Shown here: positions 26,132-34,589 of the stretch, in pieces | How the letters are laid out: each line of letters begins with the position of its first letter | How positions within the stretch are numbered: position 1 is the stretch's first letter | Source of the DNA: Candidatus Flexifilum breve | Lineage (GTDB): Bacteria; Chloroflexota; Anaerolineae; Aggregatilineales; Phototrophicaceae | Direction: 5' to 3' | Assembly (NCBI GenBank): GCA_016717205.1 | Contig: JADKGC010000002.1 | Span: forward strand, 186,001-250,000 | DNA: 64,000 bases | Notes under the pieces: model-generated | What the model saw: the letters and a program-made list of their open reading frames with translations, nothing else | What the model was told of the DNA's origin: nothing | The model's database searches: none | Position numbers and translations under genes: made by a program

Positions 26132-26374
26132 TGTAGGGGCGCACCTGCGTGTGCGCCCGAAACCGGGCAGACACAGAGGTCTGCCCCTACATTAAAACTT
26201 TCGAAAGACCACTTAAGCCAATGACCGTTTGTCAGCCAAAGGCCAAGGCCGGCCAGTCAGTGCGGAGAATGCCGTGAAAACGGGTTACCTGTCGGTCTTG
26301 GGCTTTTGCGGACGCGATCAATCGCGTCCCTACACAACCACACTTTTCTCGTAGGGACGCAATTGATTGCGTCC
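26132..26374. repeat. Cluster of modular palindromic repeats
   Basis: At 26132-26191 two hairpins sit head to tail inside TGTAGGGGC ... GCCCCTACA ends. At 26310-26329 and 26355-26374 two further palindromes (cores CGATcaATCG and CAATtgATTG) share GGACG/CGTCC arms and TAGGG/CCCTA extensions. Arms are conserved while the inner word differs between copies. The rest of the 26101-26634 gap shows no supported gene. Confidence 0.6.
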
Positions 26375-26634
26375 GCTGTCCCCAAAAAGACTCTATGCTA
26401 CGGAGCGATTGGCCTGCCTTGGCCTGTTGTGTCGTATTTCGGACACTGGCTTAGCAGAAACGATGTCGAGGCGTCTCCGGCGTTCGGAAGCCATTCCGTA
26501 TTCGTTTGGCGTTCATTCGGGAACCGTCATCCGCTCACGTCAGAGGTTTCATCTGGGCCTATTCAGCATTTCGGCGAAGAACCTATCCTTGCGTTACTTT
26601 GCGTAAGCGGACTAATTTGGCCGTGGTCAACTGG

Positions 26635-26677
26635 TTGACATGAACGCCAAATCACTATATATTGGTAGAACGTTCGC
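26635..26677 (+). promoter_or_regulatory. Promoter and first operator of the second LacI/GH51 operon
   Basis: TTGACA (26635-26640), 17 bp, TATATT (26658-26663) is a near-consensus promoter. TGGTAGAACGTTCGC (26663-26677), with the palindrome GAACGTTC, begins at the -10 and covers the expected start point. Confidence 0.75.
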
Positions 26678-26784
26678 TCAAGCCAATCGCAGCTCGCAGC
26701 TTGGTTGGCGGCTCTATTTTGAGCGAAGAAACAGATCTCACAGTTGGCTAACCTGGCAGCTCTGAGCTTCTATTATCAAAATTA

Positions 26785-26799
26785 TGGTAGAACGTTTGC
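26785..26799 (+). promoter_or_regulatory. Second operator copy before the LacI gene
   Basis: TGGTAGAACGTTTGC repeats the 26663-26677 site with one change, 122 bp further on and 15 nt before the regulator start. The central AACGTT (CpG centre) suits LacI-family operators; two sites suggest DNA looping and autoregulation. Confidence 0.7.
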
Positions 26800-26814
26800 C
26801 CAAAAGAGTTGAAC

Positions 26815-27819
26815 ATGAAACGAGTGACGATTAAGGAAGTTGCAGAACGCGCGGGCGTCAGTTATCAGATCGTCTCTAAGGTGCTCCAGAATCAAGGCCG
26901 AGTCGCGCCGGAAACCCGCGCCCGGATCCTCGCCGCCGCGAACGAACTCGGTTACGTGCCGAGTCGCATTGCGCGCGGGCTGGTGAGCAACCTGACGCAG
27001 ACGCTCGGCTTCGTCGCGGGCGACCTCGCCAACTTCTTCCTCACCCAATTCATCGTCGGCGCGGAACAAGAAGCGCGCCGCCAAGGCTATTCGTTCATCG
27101 TCGTGAGCCTCGAAGACAGCCTCACCGATGTCTCGCGCGAACTCAAGCTCCTGCTCGAAGAACACGTGGATGGCGTGCTGCTCGCCGCGCCGCAGCTCGA
27201 AAACAGCCCGCAGGTGCCGCAGATTCTGGCGGGCAAGCTGCCCGTCGTCAGCATCCACCGGGTCGAAGACGATTTCGCCTCTATCGTCGACTCGGATCAG
27301 GAACAGATCGGCGCGCAAGCCGTTGATCATCTCATCGCCACCGGACGCCGCCATATTGCCACCATCACCGGAAGTCTCGCCCGTTCCTCTGCCCAAAAGC
27401 GGCTCTCCGGCACGCAGGCCGCGCTGCATCAGCACGGGCTGGAATGCACCGCCATCGAAGAAGCGAACTGGGATCCGCAGTCGGGTTATGACGCGGCGGT
27501 GCGCCTGCTTCAGCGCGCACCATCAACCGATGCGATCTTCGTGCAAAACGATCTCATGGCGCTGGGCGTCCTGCATGCCCTTTACGATCACAGCGTGCGC
27601 ATCCCGGAAGACTGCGCTGTTATCGGCTGCGACAACCTCTCTACATCCGCCCACACCATTCCGCCGCTGTCGTCGATCCACATCCCGGTACACGAGACGG
27701 GGCGGGTCGCCGTCAAGCTGCTGCTCGAAGCCATTCAGGAAGGCGAAGACTTTCAGCAGCGCCGCAGCTTTTTGCCCACGCGGGTTGTCGCTCGTCAGAG
27801 CACAGGAGGAACGCCGTAA
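26815..27819 (+). CDS. LacI-family transcriptional regulator of the second GH51 locus
   Basis: A 334-residue LacI-type repressor: helix-turn-helix VTIKEVAERAGVSYQIVSKVL at the N-terminus, hinge helix (PSRIARGL), then a sugar-binding periplasmic-fold domain with DAIFVQNDLMALGVL and VIGCDNLSTSAHT. The upstream promoter with two matching operators indicates autorepression. The next gene starts 63 nt downstream with no separate promoter seen, so regulator, transporter and glycosidase are probably one transcript. Confidence 0.92.
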   Translation: MKRVTIKEVAERAGVSYQIVSKVLQNQGRVAPETRARILAAANELGYVPSRIARGLVSNLTQTLGFVAGDLANFFLTQFIVGAEQEARRQGYSFIVVSLEDSLTDVSRELKLLLEEHVDGVLLAAPQLENSPQVPQILAGKLPVVSIHRVEDDFASIVDSDQEQIGAQAVDHLIATGRRHIATITGSLARSSAQKRLSGTQAALHQHGLECTAIEEANWDPQSGYDAAVRLLQRAPSTDAIFVQNDLMALGVLHALYDHSVRIPEDCAVIGCDNLSTSAHTIPPLSSIHIPVHETGRVAVKLLLEAIQEGEDFQQRRSFLPTRVVARQSTGGTP

Positions 27820-27882
27820 ATCAACGCCAGTCGGGTTTTGAACTGCACTTTTTTGTCTACTGCTGCTTAAGGAGAATAAAAG

Positions 27883-29208
27883 ATGTCTTTTCCTCGGAAT
27901 CCAAGATTGAGTCGTCGTGATTTTATGCGTATGCTGGGCGTGGGCGCAGCCAGCGCCGCGCTCCCGGCGTGGCTGCCCCGCGTCGCTGCGCAGGCGACCG
28001 TCAACACCGACCTGGCCGGCGACATCGTCATCTGGGATCGCGCGGGCGATCTGTTTCAGGTGATCGACGCCGCCATCCCGGCCTTCAATGCGATTTACCC
28101 GAACATCCGCGTTGACCATCAGGCCGTTGAGACCTCTCGTCTCGCCCCGACGCTGGTCGCAGGTGTCAACGTGCCCGATGGCGCGTTCATCGAAGACGAA
28201 TCGCTCGGCTTGATCCAGCAGCACCTGCTCAACATCACCGACTGGATGACGCCGCATGTCGACAATCTGGTCGCCTACAAGGTGCGCGTCGGCACGTTCG
28301 ACGGGCAGATCAAGGCGATTCCCTACGATGTTGACCCGGCCATGCTGTTCTATCGCCCCGACATTCTGGAGAGCAACGGCATTGACGTGGCGTCGATTGC
28401 GACCTATGACGATCTGATCGGCGCGGCGGTCAACCTCAAGACGGCCAACTCCAACATGAAGCCGATCCACATTGACACCACCCCGGCGCTGATCGTGTTG
28501 TGGGTGTCGATGCTCGCCAATCAGCAAAACGCCAGTTTTATCAATGCCAACGGTGAGCTGACGCTCGAATCTGAGCCGTTCCTCAACATCATGAACTTCA
28601 TCAAGAATGCGCTCGATCAAGGCGTGGGTAACCTGAGCGGGTTCGCCAGCACTGACGATATCGCGGCCTGCGATCAGGGCATTCAGTGCTTCTATCCGTG
28701 GGCGATCTGGTTCAACTATCAGATCGACGCCCTGCTCAAGGACTCGCGTGGGCTATGGCGCGCGACCTCGCTGCCCCGCTGGACCGAAGGCGGCGCGCAG
28801 ACCGCCTCGATGGGCGGATCGTCGTTCGTCATCCCGTCCGGCGCAGCCAACCCGGAACTCTCGTGGGCATTCTACGAATACATGATGCTGAGCCTCGACG
28901 GCATTCGCGCCGCCTTCGGCCCCAACGACATCTACCCCGGCGGCATCACCACCATCATCCCGACGTACAAGCCAGCCTACGCGGAACAGCTCATGGTGCC
29001 GCCGGAAAGCCTCGGCGGTCAGGACCTGTATGGTTTCGCCACCTCGTTAGTCGATCAGATCCCGCAGGACTACTACTTCCCGCTGTGGTTCGGCCAGCTC
29101 GGCGATATTCTTGGCGCGAACGTCCAGCGCATGCAGGCGGGCGAGCTGTCGCCGGAAGATGTGCTGTCGATCAGCGCTGAAGAAATCCGCTCCAATCTGA
29201 TGCGTTAG
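27883..29208 (+). CDS. ABC sugar solute-binding protein with Tat signal (second GH51 locus)
   Basis: A 441-residue family 1 binding protein behind an AAGGAG site. The N-terminus has a twin-arginine signal (LSRRDFMRMLG at about 9-19) and a hydrophobic stretch ending near RVAAQA, so it is exported folded, unlike the Sec-type binding proteins elsewhere in the window. The body has the usual cleft segments (GQIKAIPYDVDPAMLFYRPDILESNGID). It should feed the two permeases downstream; substrate probably an arabinose-containing oligosaccharide, inferred from the GH51-like enzyme at the end of the operon. Confidence 0.92.
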   Translation: MSFPRNPRLSRRDFMRMLGVGAASAALPAWLPRVAAQATVNTDLAGDIVIWDRAGDLFQVIDAAIPAFNAIYPNIRVDHQAVETSRLAPTLVAGVNVPDGAFIEDESLGLIQQHLLNITDWMTPHVDNLVAYKVRVGTFDGQIKAIPYDVDPAMLFYRPDILESNGIDVASIATYDDLIGAAVNLKTANSNMKPIHIDTTPALIVLWVSMLANQQNASFINANGELTLESEPFLNIMNFIKNALDQGVGNLSGFASTDDIAACDQGIQCFYPWAIWFNYQIDALLKDSRGLWRATSLPRWTEGGAQTASMGGSSFVIPSGAANPELSWAFYEYMMLSLDGIRAAFGPNDIYPGGITTIIPTYKPAYAEQLMVPPESLGGQDLYGFATSLVDQIPQDYYFPLWFGQLGDILGANVQRMQAGELSPEDVLSISAEEIRSNLMR

Positions 29209-29220
29209 TCTACGCTGTTG

Positions 29221-29250
29221 GCCGGGGAGTCCGGAATGGATTTCCCCGGC
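29221..29250 (+). terminator. Intra-operon hairpin after the binding-protein gene
   Basis: GCCGGGGA (29221-29228) and TCCCCGGC (29243-29250) pair perfectly across a 14-nt loop, just after the binding-protein stop and before the permease. No U-run, so more likely a 3' end stabiliser or attenuator than a full stop. Confidence 0.55.
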
Positions 29251-29301
29251 AGCCCGACCGCATCAGTTCTAAAACGACGCGAGCTTATCAGGCGAACCCT
29301 C

Positions 29302-30216
29302 ATGAATACGACCTTGAAGGCTAGTCCATCTCCGCTCTTCCAGCGACTGCGGGTCTGGTTGGGCGGCAGTTACGCGCCTTACCTGTATATTGCCCCGTTC
29401 TTCATCCTGTTCATCGCGTTCGGGTTCTATCCGCTCGCGTACGCCTTCCGTCTGAGCTTCACCGAGTGGCGCGGCGCGGGCGAACCGATCTTCATCGGGC
29501 TGGAGAACTACACGTTTCTGCTGTCGAACAGTTTTTTCTGGAATTCAATCCAGAACTCGGTGATTCTGTGGCTGCTGATCGTCCCGGTGCAAACGCTGAT
29601 GGCCGTCTTCGCCGCCAGTTTGCTCTCGCGGCAGCTCTGGTTTCGCTCATTCTTTCGCGTCGTCTTCCTGATTCCGTATCTCGTGCCGCTCGTCGCCATC
29701 GCGCAGATCTGGCTCATCCTGTTTGATAAGAACTTCGGCGCAATCAACACCGTGCTCCAGTCATTCGGCATCGAGCCGATTGGTTGGCTGACGACGGGGA
29801 CGTGGTCGAAGCCCACCATGGCGCTGATGGTCTTCTGGAAAGGCGCAGGTTTCGCCGTACTCATCATGCTGGCTGCCATTCAGAACATCCCGCAGGAAAT
29901 CTATGAATCGGCCTCGTTAGACGGGGCGAGTGGGTTTCAGCAGTTTTTCCGCATCACGATTCCGCTCATGCGCCGCTCCATCGTCTTCTTCATGATCATC
30001 TCGACGCTTGGGATTCTGCAAATGTTCGCCGAGCCGTATGTGCTCACTCAGGGCGGCCCGTACAACTCCACCGTGACGGCGGGCTTCGCCTTATTCCGCT
30101 ACACGCGTAACCTTGACCTCGGCACCGGATCAGCTAACTCGTTCCTGCTGATGCTCATCGTCGTGGTGCTTTCAATCGTCATGCTGCGCATGCTGCGCGA
30201 CAAAGAAGCCAGCTAG
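29302..30216 (+). CDS. CUT1 sugar ABC permease (MalF/UgpA type)
   Basis: A 304-residue inner-membrane permease starting at ATG 29302 (the reading from 29218 overlaps the hairpin and has no family support). Six helices, the first around residues 27-49; EAA loop EIYESASLDGASGFQQFFRITIP. Followed 9 nt later by its MalG-type partner. No ATPase gene in the operon. Confidence 0.92.
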   Translation: MNTTLKASPSPLFQRLRVWLGGSYAPYLYIAPFFILFIAFGFYPLAYAFRLSFTEWRGAGEPIFIGLENYTFLLSNSFFWNSIQNSVILWLLIVPVQTLMAVFAASLLSRQLWFRSFFRVVFLIPYLVPLVAIAQIWLILFDKNFGAINTVLQSFGIEPIGWLTTGTWSKPTMALMVFWKGAGFAVLIMLAAIQNIPQEIYESASLDGASGFQQFFRITIPLMRRSIVFFMIISTLGILQMFAEPYVLTQGGPYNSTVTAGFALFRYTRNLDLGTGSANSFLLMLIVVVLSIVMLRMLRDKEAS

Positions 30217-30225
30217 GGGGGAACG

Positions 30226-31122
30226 ATGACGACGATAACAACGATCAGCCACATCGAACCGGTCGTCCGGGTCCGACGCATAACCCTCGGACGGATTTTC
30301 ATCTACTTGTTCCTGTTCGGCATGTCGGCCTTCTTCCTGTTCCCGCTGGTCTGGATGTTCCTCTCTTCCTTCAAGCCGCCGACCGACATCGCCGCCGTGC
30401 CGCTCCAGTTTGACCTGTCGACGTTCTCGCTGGCCAACTACGAGGCCATGTTCAGGAATGTGCCGATCTTGTCCGGCTTCAAGAACACGCTGATCGTCAT
30501 TCTGCTCAAGGGAAGCATTACGCTGTTGTTCGCGCCGCTCGCCGCCTACGCCTTCGCCAAGCTGCGCTTTCGCGGGCGGCAGTTCCTGTTCAACATCGTG
30601 CTGGCGACGCTCATGCTGCCGCCGATTGTCATGCTCATCCCGCTGCTGTTGCAAATGGGCTCCCTCGGGTGGGTCAACACCTTTCAGGCGCTCGTGCTGC
30701 CCGGTGCGATCAGCGCGTTTTATATCTTCCTCATGCGCCAGCAGTTCGCTGATGTGCCCGATGAGCTGCTCGACGCCGGGCGCGTGGACGGATGCAGTTC
30801 CTTCCAGCTTTATCGCCTGATCGTGCTGCCAATGATGCGCCCGGCCTTGTCCGCGCTCGCGATCCTCGTCTTTCTCGACGTCTACAACGATTTCGTGTGG
30901 CCGTCGCTGGTCACCAATTCCATCGACATGCAAACCCTGCAAGTCATGCTGTCGTACCTCTACACGCAGATCAATAATGCGGCTGTCGGGACGACCGGGT
31001 CGAATGCGTGGGGTCAGGTGATGGCCGCCAGCGCGATTGCGACTATCCCCCTGCTCATCGTATTCATCGTCTTGCAGCGGCACTTTATCCGGGGCATCAT
31101 GGCTGGCGCTCTCAAGGGCTAG
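30226..31122 (+). CDS. CUT1 sugar ABC permease (MalG type)
   Basis: A 298-residue permease with six predicted helices, EAA motif ELLDAGRVDGCSSFQLYRLIVLP and a C-terminal VLQRHFIRGIMAGALKG tail typical of MalG-type subunits. A GGGGGGAA site precedes the ATG. The GH51-like gene begins 14 nt after its stop. Confidence 0.93.
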   Translation: MTTITTISHIEPVVRVRRITLGRIFIYLFLFGMSAFFLFPLVWMFLSSFKPPTDIAAVPLQFDLSTFSLANYEAMFRNVPILSGFKNTLIVILLKGSITLLFAPLAAYAFAKLRFRGRQFLFNIVLATLMLPPIVMLIPLLLQMGSLGWVNTFQALVLPGAISAFYIFLMRQQFADVPDELLDAGRVDGCSSFQLYRLIVLPMMRPALSALAILVFLDVYNDFVWPSLVTNSIDMQTLQVMLSYLYTQINNAAVGTTGSNAWGQVMAASAIATIPLLIVFIVLQRHFIRGIMAGALKG

Positions 31123-31136
31123 CATTGGAGAACTCG

Positions 31137-33377
31137 ATGTCAACGTCAGAATCTGTCTCTGTGGGTGCTCAGTCACTCTTCCGCTTCACCCGCGCTGATC
31201 AGTCCGCGACCAATACGGCGGTCATCGATCTCGGGCAAACGGGAACTGCGCCGTCGAAATACTTCCTCGGCTCTTTCCTCGAACATCTCGGTCACGGCAT
31301 GATCGGCGGCGTGCTGGCAGAACTGCTCGTGAATCCCACGTTCGCCCGCAGCCCCAACCTGACCGAGCGCCAGATCCAGCAGTTGCGCAGCAATGCCAGC
31401 GCCTTGACCGCGCTCTACCTCTCAAACGGCAATCCCGCCGCGCTCAGCTACAACTGGACGCCGCAGATCATGCCGACCGGCTTCGCCACGGCTGTGTTTG
31501 ACGATGCCACGAAAGAGGGTATCCCCTTTGGCTGGAGTCCGCTCGGCTATCCGGGAGCGGTCACGTTTGCGCCCGGGCGGTTGGGGGGAGCAGTGCGCCT
31601 TGGACCGTGGAAAGGCGATTCGGCGCGCTACTGGGCGGTCGCTGAAGATGGCCCGGCGGGGATTCGTCAGGGCTTCTTCCCACCAATTCGGCGCTGCCTT
31701 ACTTATAACGGCGATCTCTGGGCGCGCATCACCACGACCCATCCGGAGGCCAGCGGCACCGTCGAAGTGGGTCTGCGCCGCCGCATCAGCACGCCCGATG
31801 GCGTCAGCAAAGCCGGCGATCACCTCGTCTCGCAGCGCATCCCGATTCGAGGTTCGGAGTGGGTCAAACTGGACTATCAGCTTAAGCTGCGCGAGGGGCG
31901 TGTTGCCTTCGGCGAACCCATCGACTTCTACGTGCGCTGGTTGCCTGCCGACGGTCACGCCCTGCTCATCGACCGGGCCGTCCTCAACCCCGCCGACGCT
32001 GTCTACGGCCTCGACCCGGAAATCATCGAACTGTCGAAGGCATGGCCGGTGCCGCTGCTGCGCTGGCCGGGCGGCAACTTCGTTAGCTTCTACCACTGGC
32101 GCGACGGCGTCGGCCCGGTGGAACTGCGCCCGACCTATCCTAATCAAGCGTGGGGCGGGCTGGAATATGGGCTGTTCGGCACGGATGAGTTCCTGACCTT
32201 CTGTCGGCTGATCGGCGCGGAGCCGCATATGACCGTCAATGCGGGGACGGGTACGCCGGAAGAAGCCGCCGCGTGGGTCGAATACTGCAACGGCGACGCA
32301 TCGACGCCGATGGGGCGACTGCGCGCGCAAAATGGTCACCCCGAACCCTACAATATAACCTTGTGGGAAGTGGGTAACGAACCGTTTGGTCACTGGCAGG
32401 GGGGCTATCACGGCTCGGACGAGAACGCGCGCCGCTTCCCGGAATTCGCCCGCGCGATGGACGCCGCCAGCCCCATTCCGCTCACGCTGATCGCCAGCGG
32501 CAACGCCTTCGACTTTCCCGAAGGTGGCCCCGGTTACGACTACGTCACCGCCGACGGTCGCTGGCACACCAAGCTGCTCGAAGCGGGCGCGGAGCGCATC
32601 GACTACATCAGCCTGCACTCCATGCCCGCCAATCACTTCTTTCTCGGCCATTTGACGCACGAGGAAGCGACGTATGCCGTCCTCGGACAAGTCGATAGCT
32701 GGGAACGGCGCTACCTGCCCGAATTGATCGCTGCGTGTGATGCGGCAACGCACGGCCTGAATCGGCAGATCGGTCTGGCAATCACCGAGTGGGGGAATGT
32801 TGGCGATGATCCGGCGCGTCTGCACATCGAAAATTTCGGCGGCGTCGCGTATGGTGGGTGCTTCCTCAATCTGCTCATTCGCAACGCGGCCCGCATCCCA
32901 ATTGCCAACACGACCGGGTTTATGCACGGTGGCTGCCTGCGCAAGGGCTTCGGCATCACCTATTACGATCCCCAGTATCTGGTGCTGCAGGAATACGCCG
33001 CTTTCATCGACGCCGTGCCGGTCGCCTGTCATTTGATCGGGATGGGCTTCGACGTGCCGACGCCCGCCGATATCGGGCATACGGAGAACGATCTGCCGTT
33101 CATGGACCTCATCGCGGCGACGGATGCGTCGGCGCATGTGCTGATCGCCGCCGTCAACCGTCACCTGACGCGCACGCTGCCCTTAAGCATCACCATTCCC
33201 GGGTACGATCTGCCCGTCGCTGCCGAAGTATCCGTGCTCGCTTACCCGGATATCACCGCGCGCACCTCGCCCGCCCAACCGGATCGGTTTAAGGTCGAGC
33301 GGGCGCAGCAGCCCATTGTCGGCAACTCTATCCAAATCGAATTGCCACCGTTCTCCGTTACGTGGTTGAAGCTCTAG
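31137..33377 (+). CDS. GH51-type alpha-L-arabinofuranosidase, long form with inserted beta-domain
   Basis: A 746-residue protein from ATG 31137 (GGAG upstream; the longer reading runs into the permease and is rejected). N-terminal FLGSFLEHLGHGMIGGVLAE and NPTFARSP are of the long GH51 type. Residues about 100-290 look like a carbohydrate-binding jelly-roll insert. The catalytic barrel then has WPGGNFVSFYHWRDGVGP, acid/base Glu in EVGNEPFG and nucleophile Glu in AITEWGN. No signal peptide. It ends the LacI/ABC operon, so it should hydrolyse the imported substrate. Sequence differs greatly from the 489-residue GH51 at 16423, implying a different linkage or glycan. Confidence 0.88.
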   Translation: MSTSESVSVGAQSLFRFTRADQSATNTAVIDLGQTGTAPSKYFLGSFLEHLGHGMIGGVLAELLVNPTFARSPNLTERQIQQLRSNASALTALYLSNGNPAALSYNWTPQIMPTGFATAVFDDATKEGIPFGWSPLGYPGAVTFAPGRLGGAVRLGPWKGDSARYWAVAEDGPAGIRQGFFPPIRRCLTYNGDLWARITTTHPEASGTVEVGLRRRISTPDGVSKAGDHLVSQRIPIRGSEWVKLDYQLKLREGRVAFGEPIDFYVRWLPADGHALLIDRAVLNPADAVYGLDPEIIELSKAWPVPLLRWPGGNFVSFYHWRDGVGPVELRPTYPNQAWGGLEYGLFGTDEFLTFCRLIGAEPHMTVNAGTGTPEEAAAWVEYCNGDASTPMGRLRAQNGHPEPYNITLWEVGNEPFGHWQGGYHGSDENARRFPEFARAMDAASPIPLTLIASGNAFDFPEGGPGYDYVTADGRWHTKLLEAGAERIDYISLHSMPANHFFLGHLTHEEATYAVLGQVDSWERRYLPELIAACDAATHGLNRQIGLAITEWGNVGDDPARLHIENFGGVAYGGCFLNLLIRNAARIPIANTTGFMHGGCLRKGFGITYYDPQYLVLQEYAAFIDAVPVACHLIGMGFDVPTPADIGHTENDLPFMDLIAATDASAHVLIAAVNRHLTRTLPLSITIPGYDLPVAAEVSVLAYPDITARTSPAQPDRFKVERAQQPIVGNSIQIELPPFSVTWLKL

Positions 33378-33411
33378 ACCGACAGTATTGGTCTACGCTA
33401 TCGACCTGTAG

Positions 33412-33497
33412 AAAACAATAACGCCTCTCGTGTGAGAGGCGTTTCACTTTCGTGCCTAGAGGGATTCGAACCCCCGACTTCTTGCTCCGTAGGAAAA
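33412..33497 (-). repeat. 3' half of tRNA-Arg(ACG) plus terminator, copy A (fullest)
   Basis: Read on the minus strand: an anticodon-loop-like CTACGGA, stem GCAAG, variable AAGTC, T-arm GGGGG-TTCGAAT-CCCTC and acceptor TAGGCACG (33451-33492), then a 10-bp hairpin (33420-33443). This fits the 3' half of a tRNA-Arg(ACG). The 5' half is missing: the preceding bases (TTTTC) do not pair with the anticodon stem. Shorter or degenerate copies are at 15058, 40413 and 46862. It could be an integration-site scar. It lies between two convergent genes and can terminate both. Confidence 0.72.
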
Positions 33498-33531
33498 CGG
33501 TTAGCCGTATAAAATTGTCCAGCTAACCGTT
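33496..33531 (-). terminator. Hairpin terminator of the ribose-type ABC operon
   Basis: AACGGTTAGC (33496-33505) and GCTAACCGTT (33522-33531) pair perfectly. Read on the minus strand the hairpin is followed by TTTTCC, 38 nt after the permease stop codon. Confidence 0.7.
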
Positions 33532-33569
33532 CTTGAGCCCCTTGGGAGCTGCTCCGCAATTGTCGACGG

Positions 33570-34589
33570 CTAGTTGTTCGAGCCGCGCGTCAGCCGGTCG
33601 ATGAGCATCGCCAGCAGAATGATCAACCCCGTCGCCATCAGTTGATAGAACGCCTGCACGTTCATCAGCGTGAGGCCGTTGCGCATCGCGCCGAGGATGA
33701 TCGCGCCGAGCACTGTGCCCACGATGCTGCCTTTGCCGCCCATCAGCGACGCGCCGCCGATGGCCGCCGCCGCAATCGCGTCGAGTTCCCACTGATTGCC
33801 GAGAATCGGTTCTGCTGCGCCCAACCGCCCGACGAGAATGAGCGCCGCCAGCGCCGCGAGGAACCCGCTGATCACATACGCGCTGACTTTGGTCAGGCTG
33901 ACCGGGACGCCGCTGACGCGCGCCGCCTCTTCATTGCCGCCGATAGCCAGCATGTATTCGCCGAGCGGCGTCTTGCGCAAAATGACCCAGATGATCACGG
34001 CGACCACGCCGACGATCACCACCGGAACCGGAATTGAGCCGACTCGTCCATTAAAGAACGTGCGGAATTCCGGCGGCACGGAGAGAATTGGGTTGCCGCC
34101 CGTGTAGATGAGAGCGATGGAGCGGTACAGGCTGAGCGTACCGAGCGTCACGATGAACGGTTGGAGTTTCGCGCGGGAAATCAACAGCCCATTGATCAAC
34201 CCGCCGAGCACCCCGATCCCCAGACCAATGAGCACCGCTGGAATGACGGGCATGCCGTCGAACATGAAGGTCGCCGTGAACACCGCCGCGACCGCCGCCG
34301 TCGGGCCAACCGACAGATCGATGCCGCCCGCGATGATCACCAGTGTCATGCCGAGCGCGATGCACGCATTGATCGCCGACGACTGGAGAATATTGATCAG
34401 GTTGGCTTCGGTCAGGAAGATGGGCGACTGGCTGGCGAAGAACACAAAGATCACCACCAAGCCGATCAAAGTGCCAGCGTCGCGCACATTGTCCCGCAGA
34501 CTGATGCGGCGGGCTGCCGGTAAGCGCGTTTCCTGTTGGATGTCTACGGATGCCATCTGGGCCTCATTCGGTAGTTCTTGCTTGCTCAC
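33570..34589 (-). CDS. Ribose-type (CUT2) ABC permease
   Basis: A 339-residue permease of the RbsC/branched-chain family with eight to ten hydrophobic helices. Visible family segments: ALGMTLVIIAGGIDLSVGP, LQPFIVTLGTLSLYRSIAL and AAIGGASLMGGKGSIVGTVLGA. It starts 4 nt inside the ATPase 3' end (ATGA-type overlap at 34586-34589). Works as a homodimer with the fused ATPase; imports a monosaccharide. Confidence 0.93.
   Translation of the reverse strand: MSKQELPNEAQMASVDIQQETRLPAARRISLRDNVRDAGTLIGLVVIFVFFASQSPIFLTEANLINILQSSAINACIALGMTLVIIAGGIDLSVGPTAAVAAVFTATFMFDGMPVIPAVLIGLGIGVLGGLINGLLISRAKLQPFIVTLGTLSLYRSIALIYTGGNPILSVPPEFRTFFNGRVGSIPVPVVIVGVVAVIIWVILRKTPLGEYMLAIGGNEEAARVSGVPVSLTKVSAYVISGFLAALAALILVGRLGAAEPILGNQWELDAIAAAAIGGASLMGGKGSIVGTVLGAIILGAMRNGLTLMNVQAFYQLMATGLIILLAMLIDRLTRGSNN

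Noticed and set aside
26306..26638. A 110-codon open frame in the gap before the second LacI gene
   Set aside because: It runs through palindromic repeats, lacks a ribosome site and has no recognisable features.
31422..33164. A 580-codon open frame on the minus strand
   Set aside because: Antisense to the long GH51 gene, whose catalytic motifs are intact.
33451..33500. A functional tRNA-Arg gene
   Set aside because: Only the 3' half fits; the bases before the anticodon loop do not pair with the stem and no D-arm or 5' acceptor strand is present.
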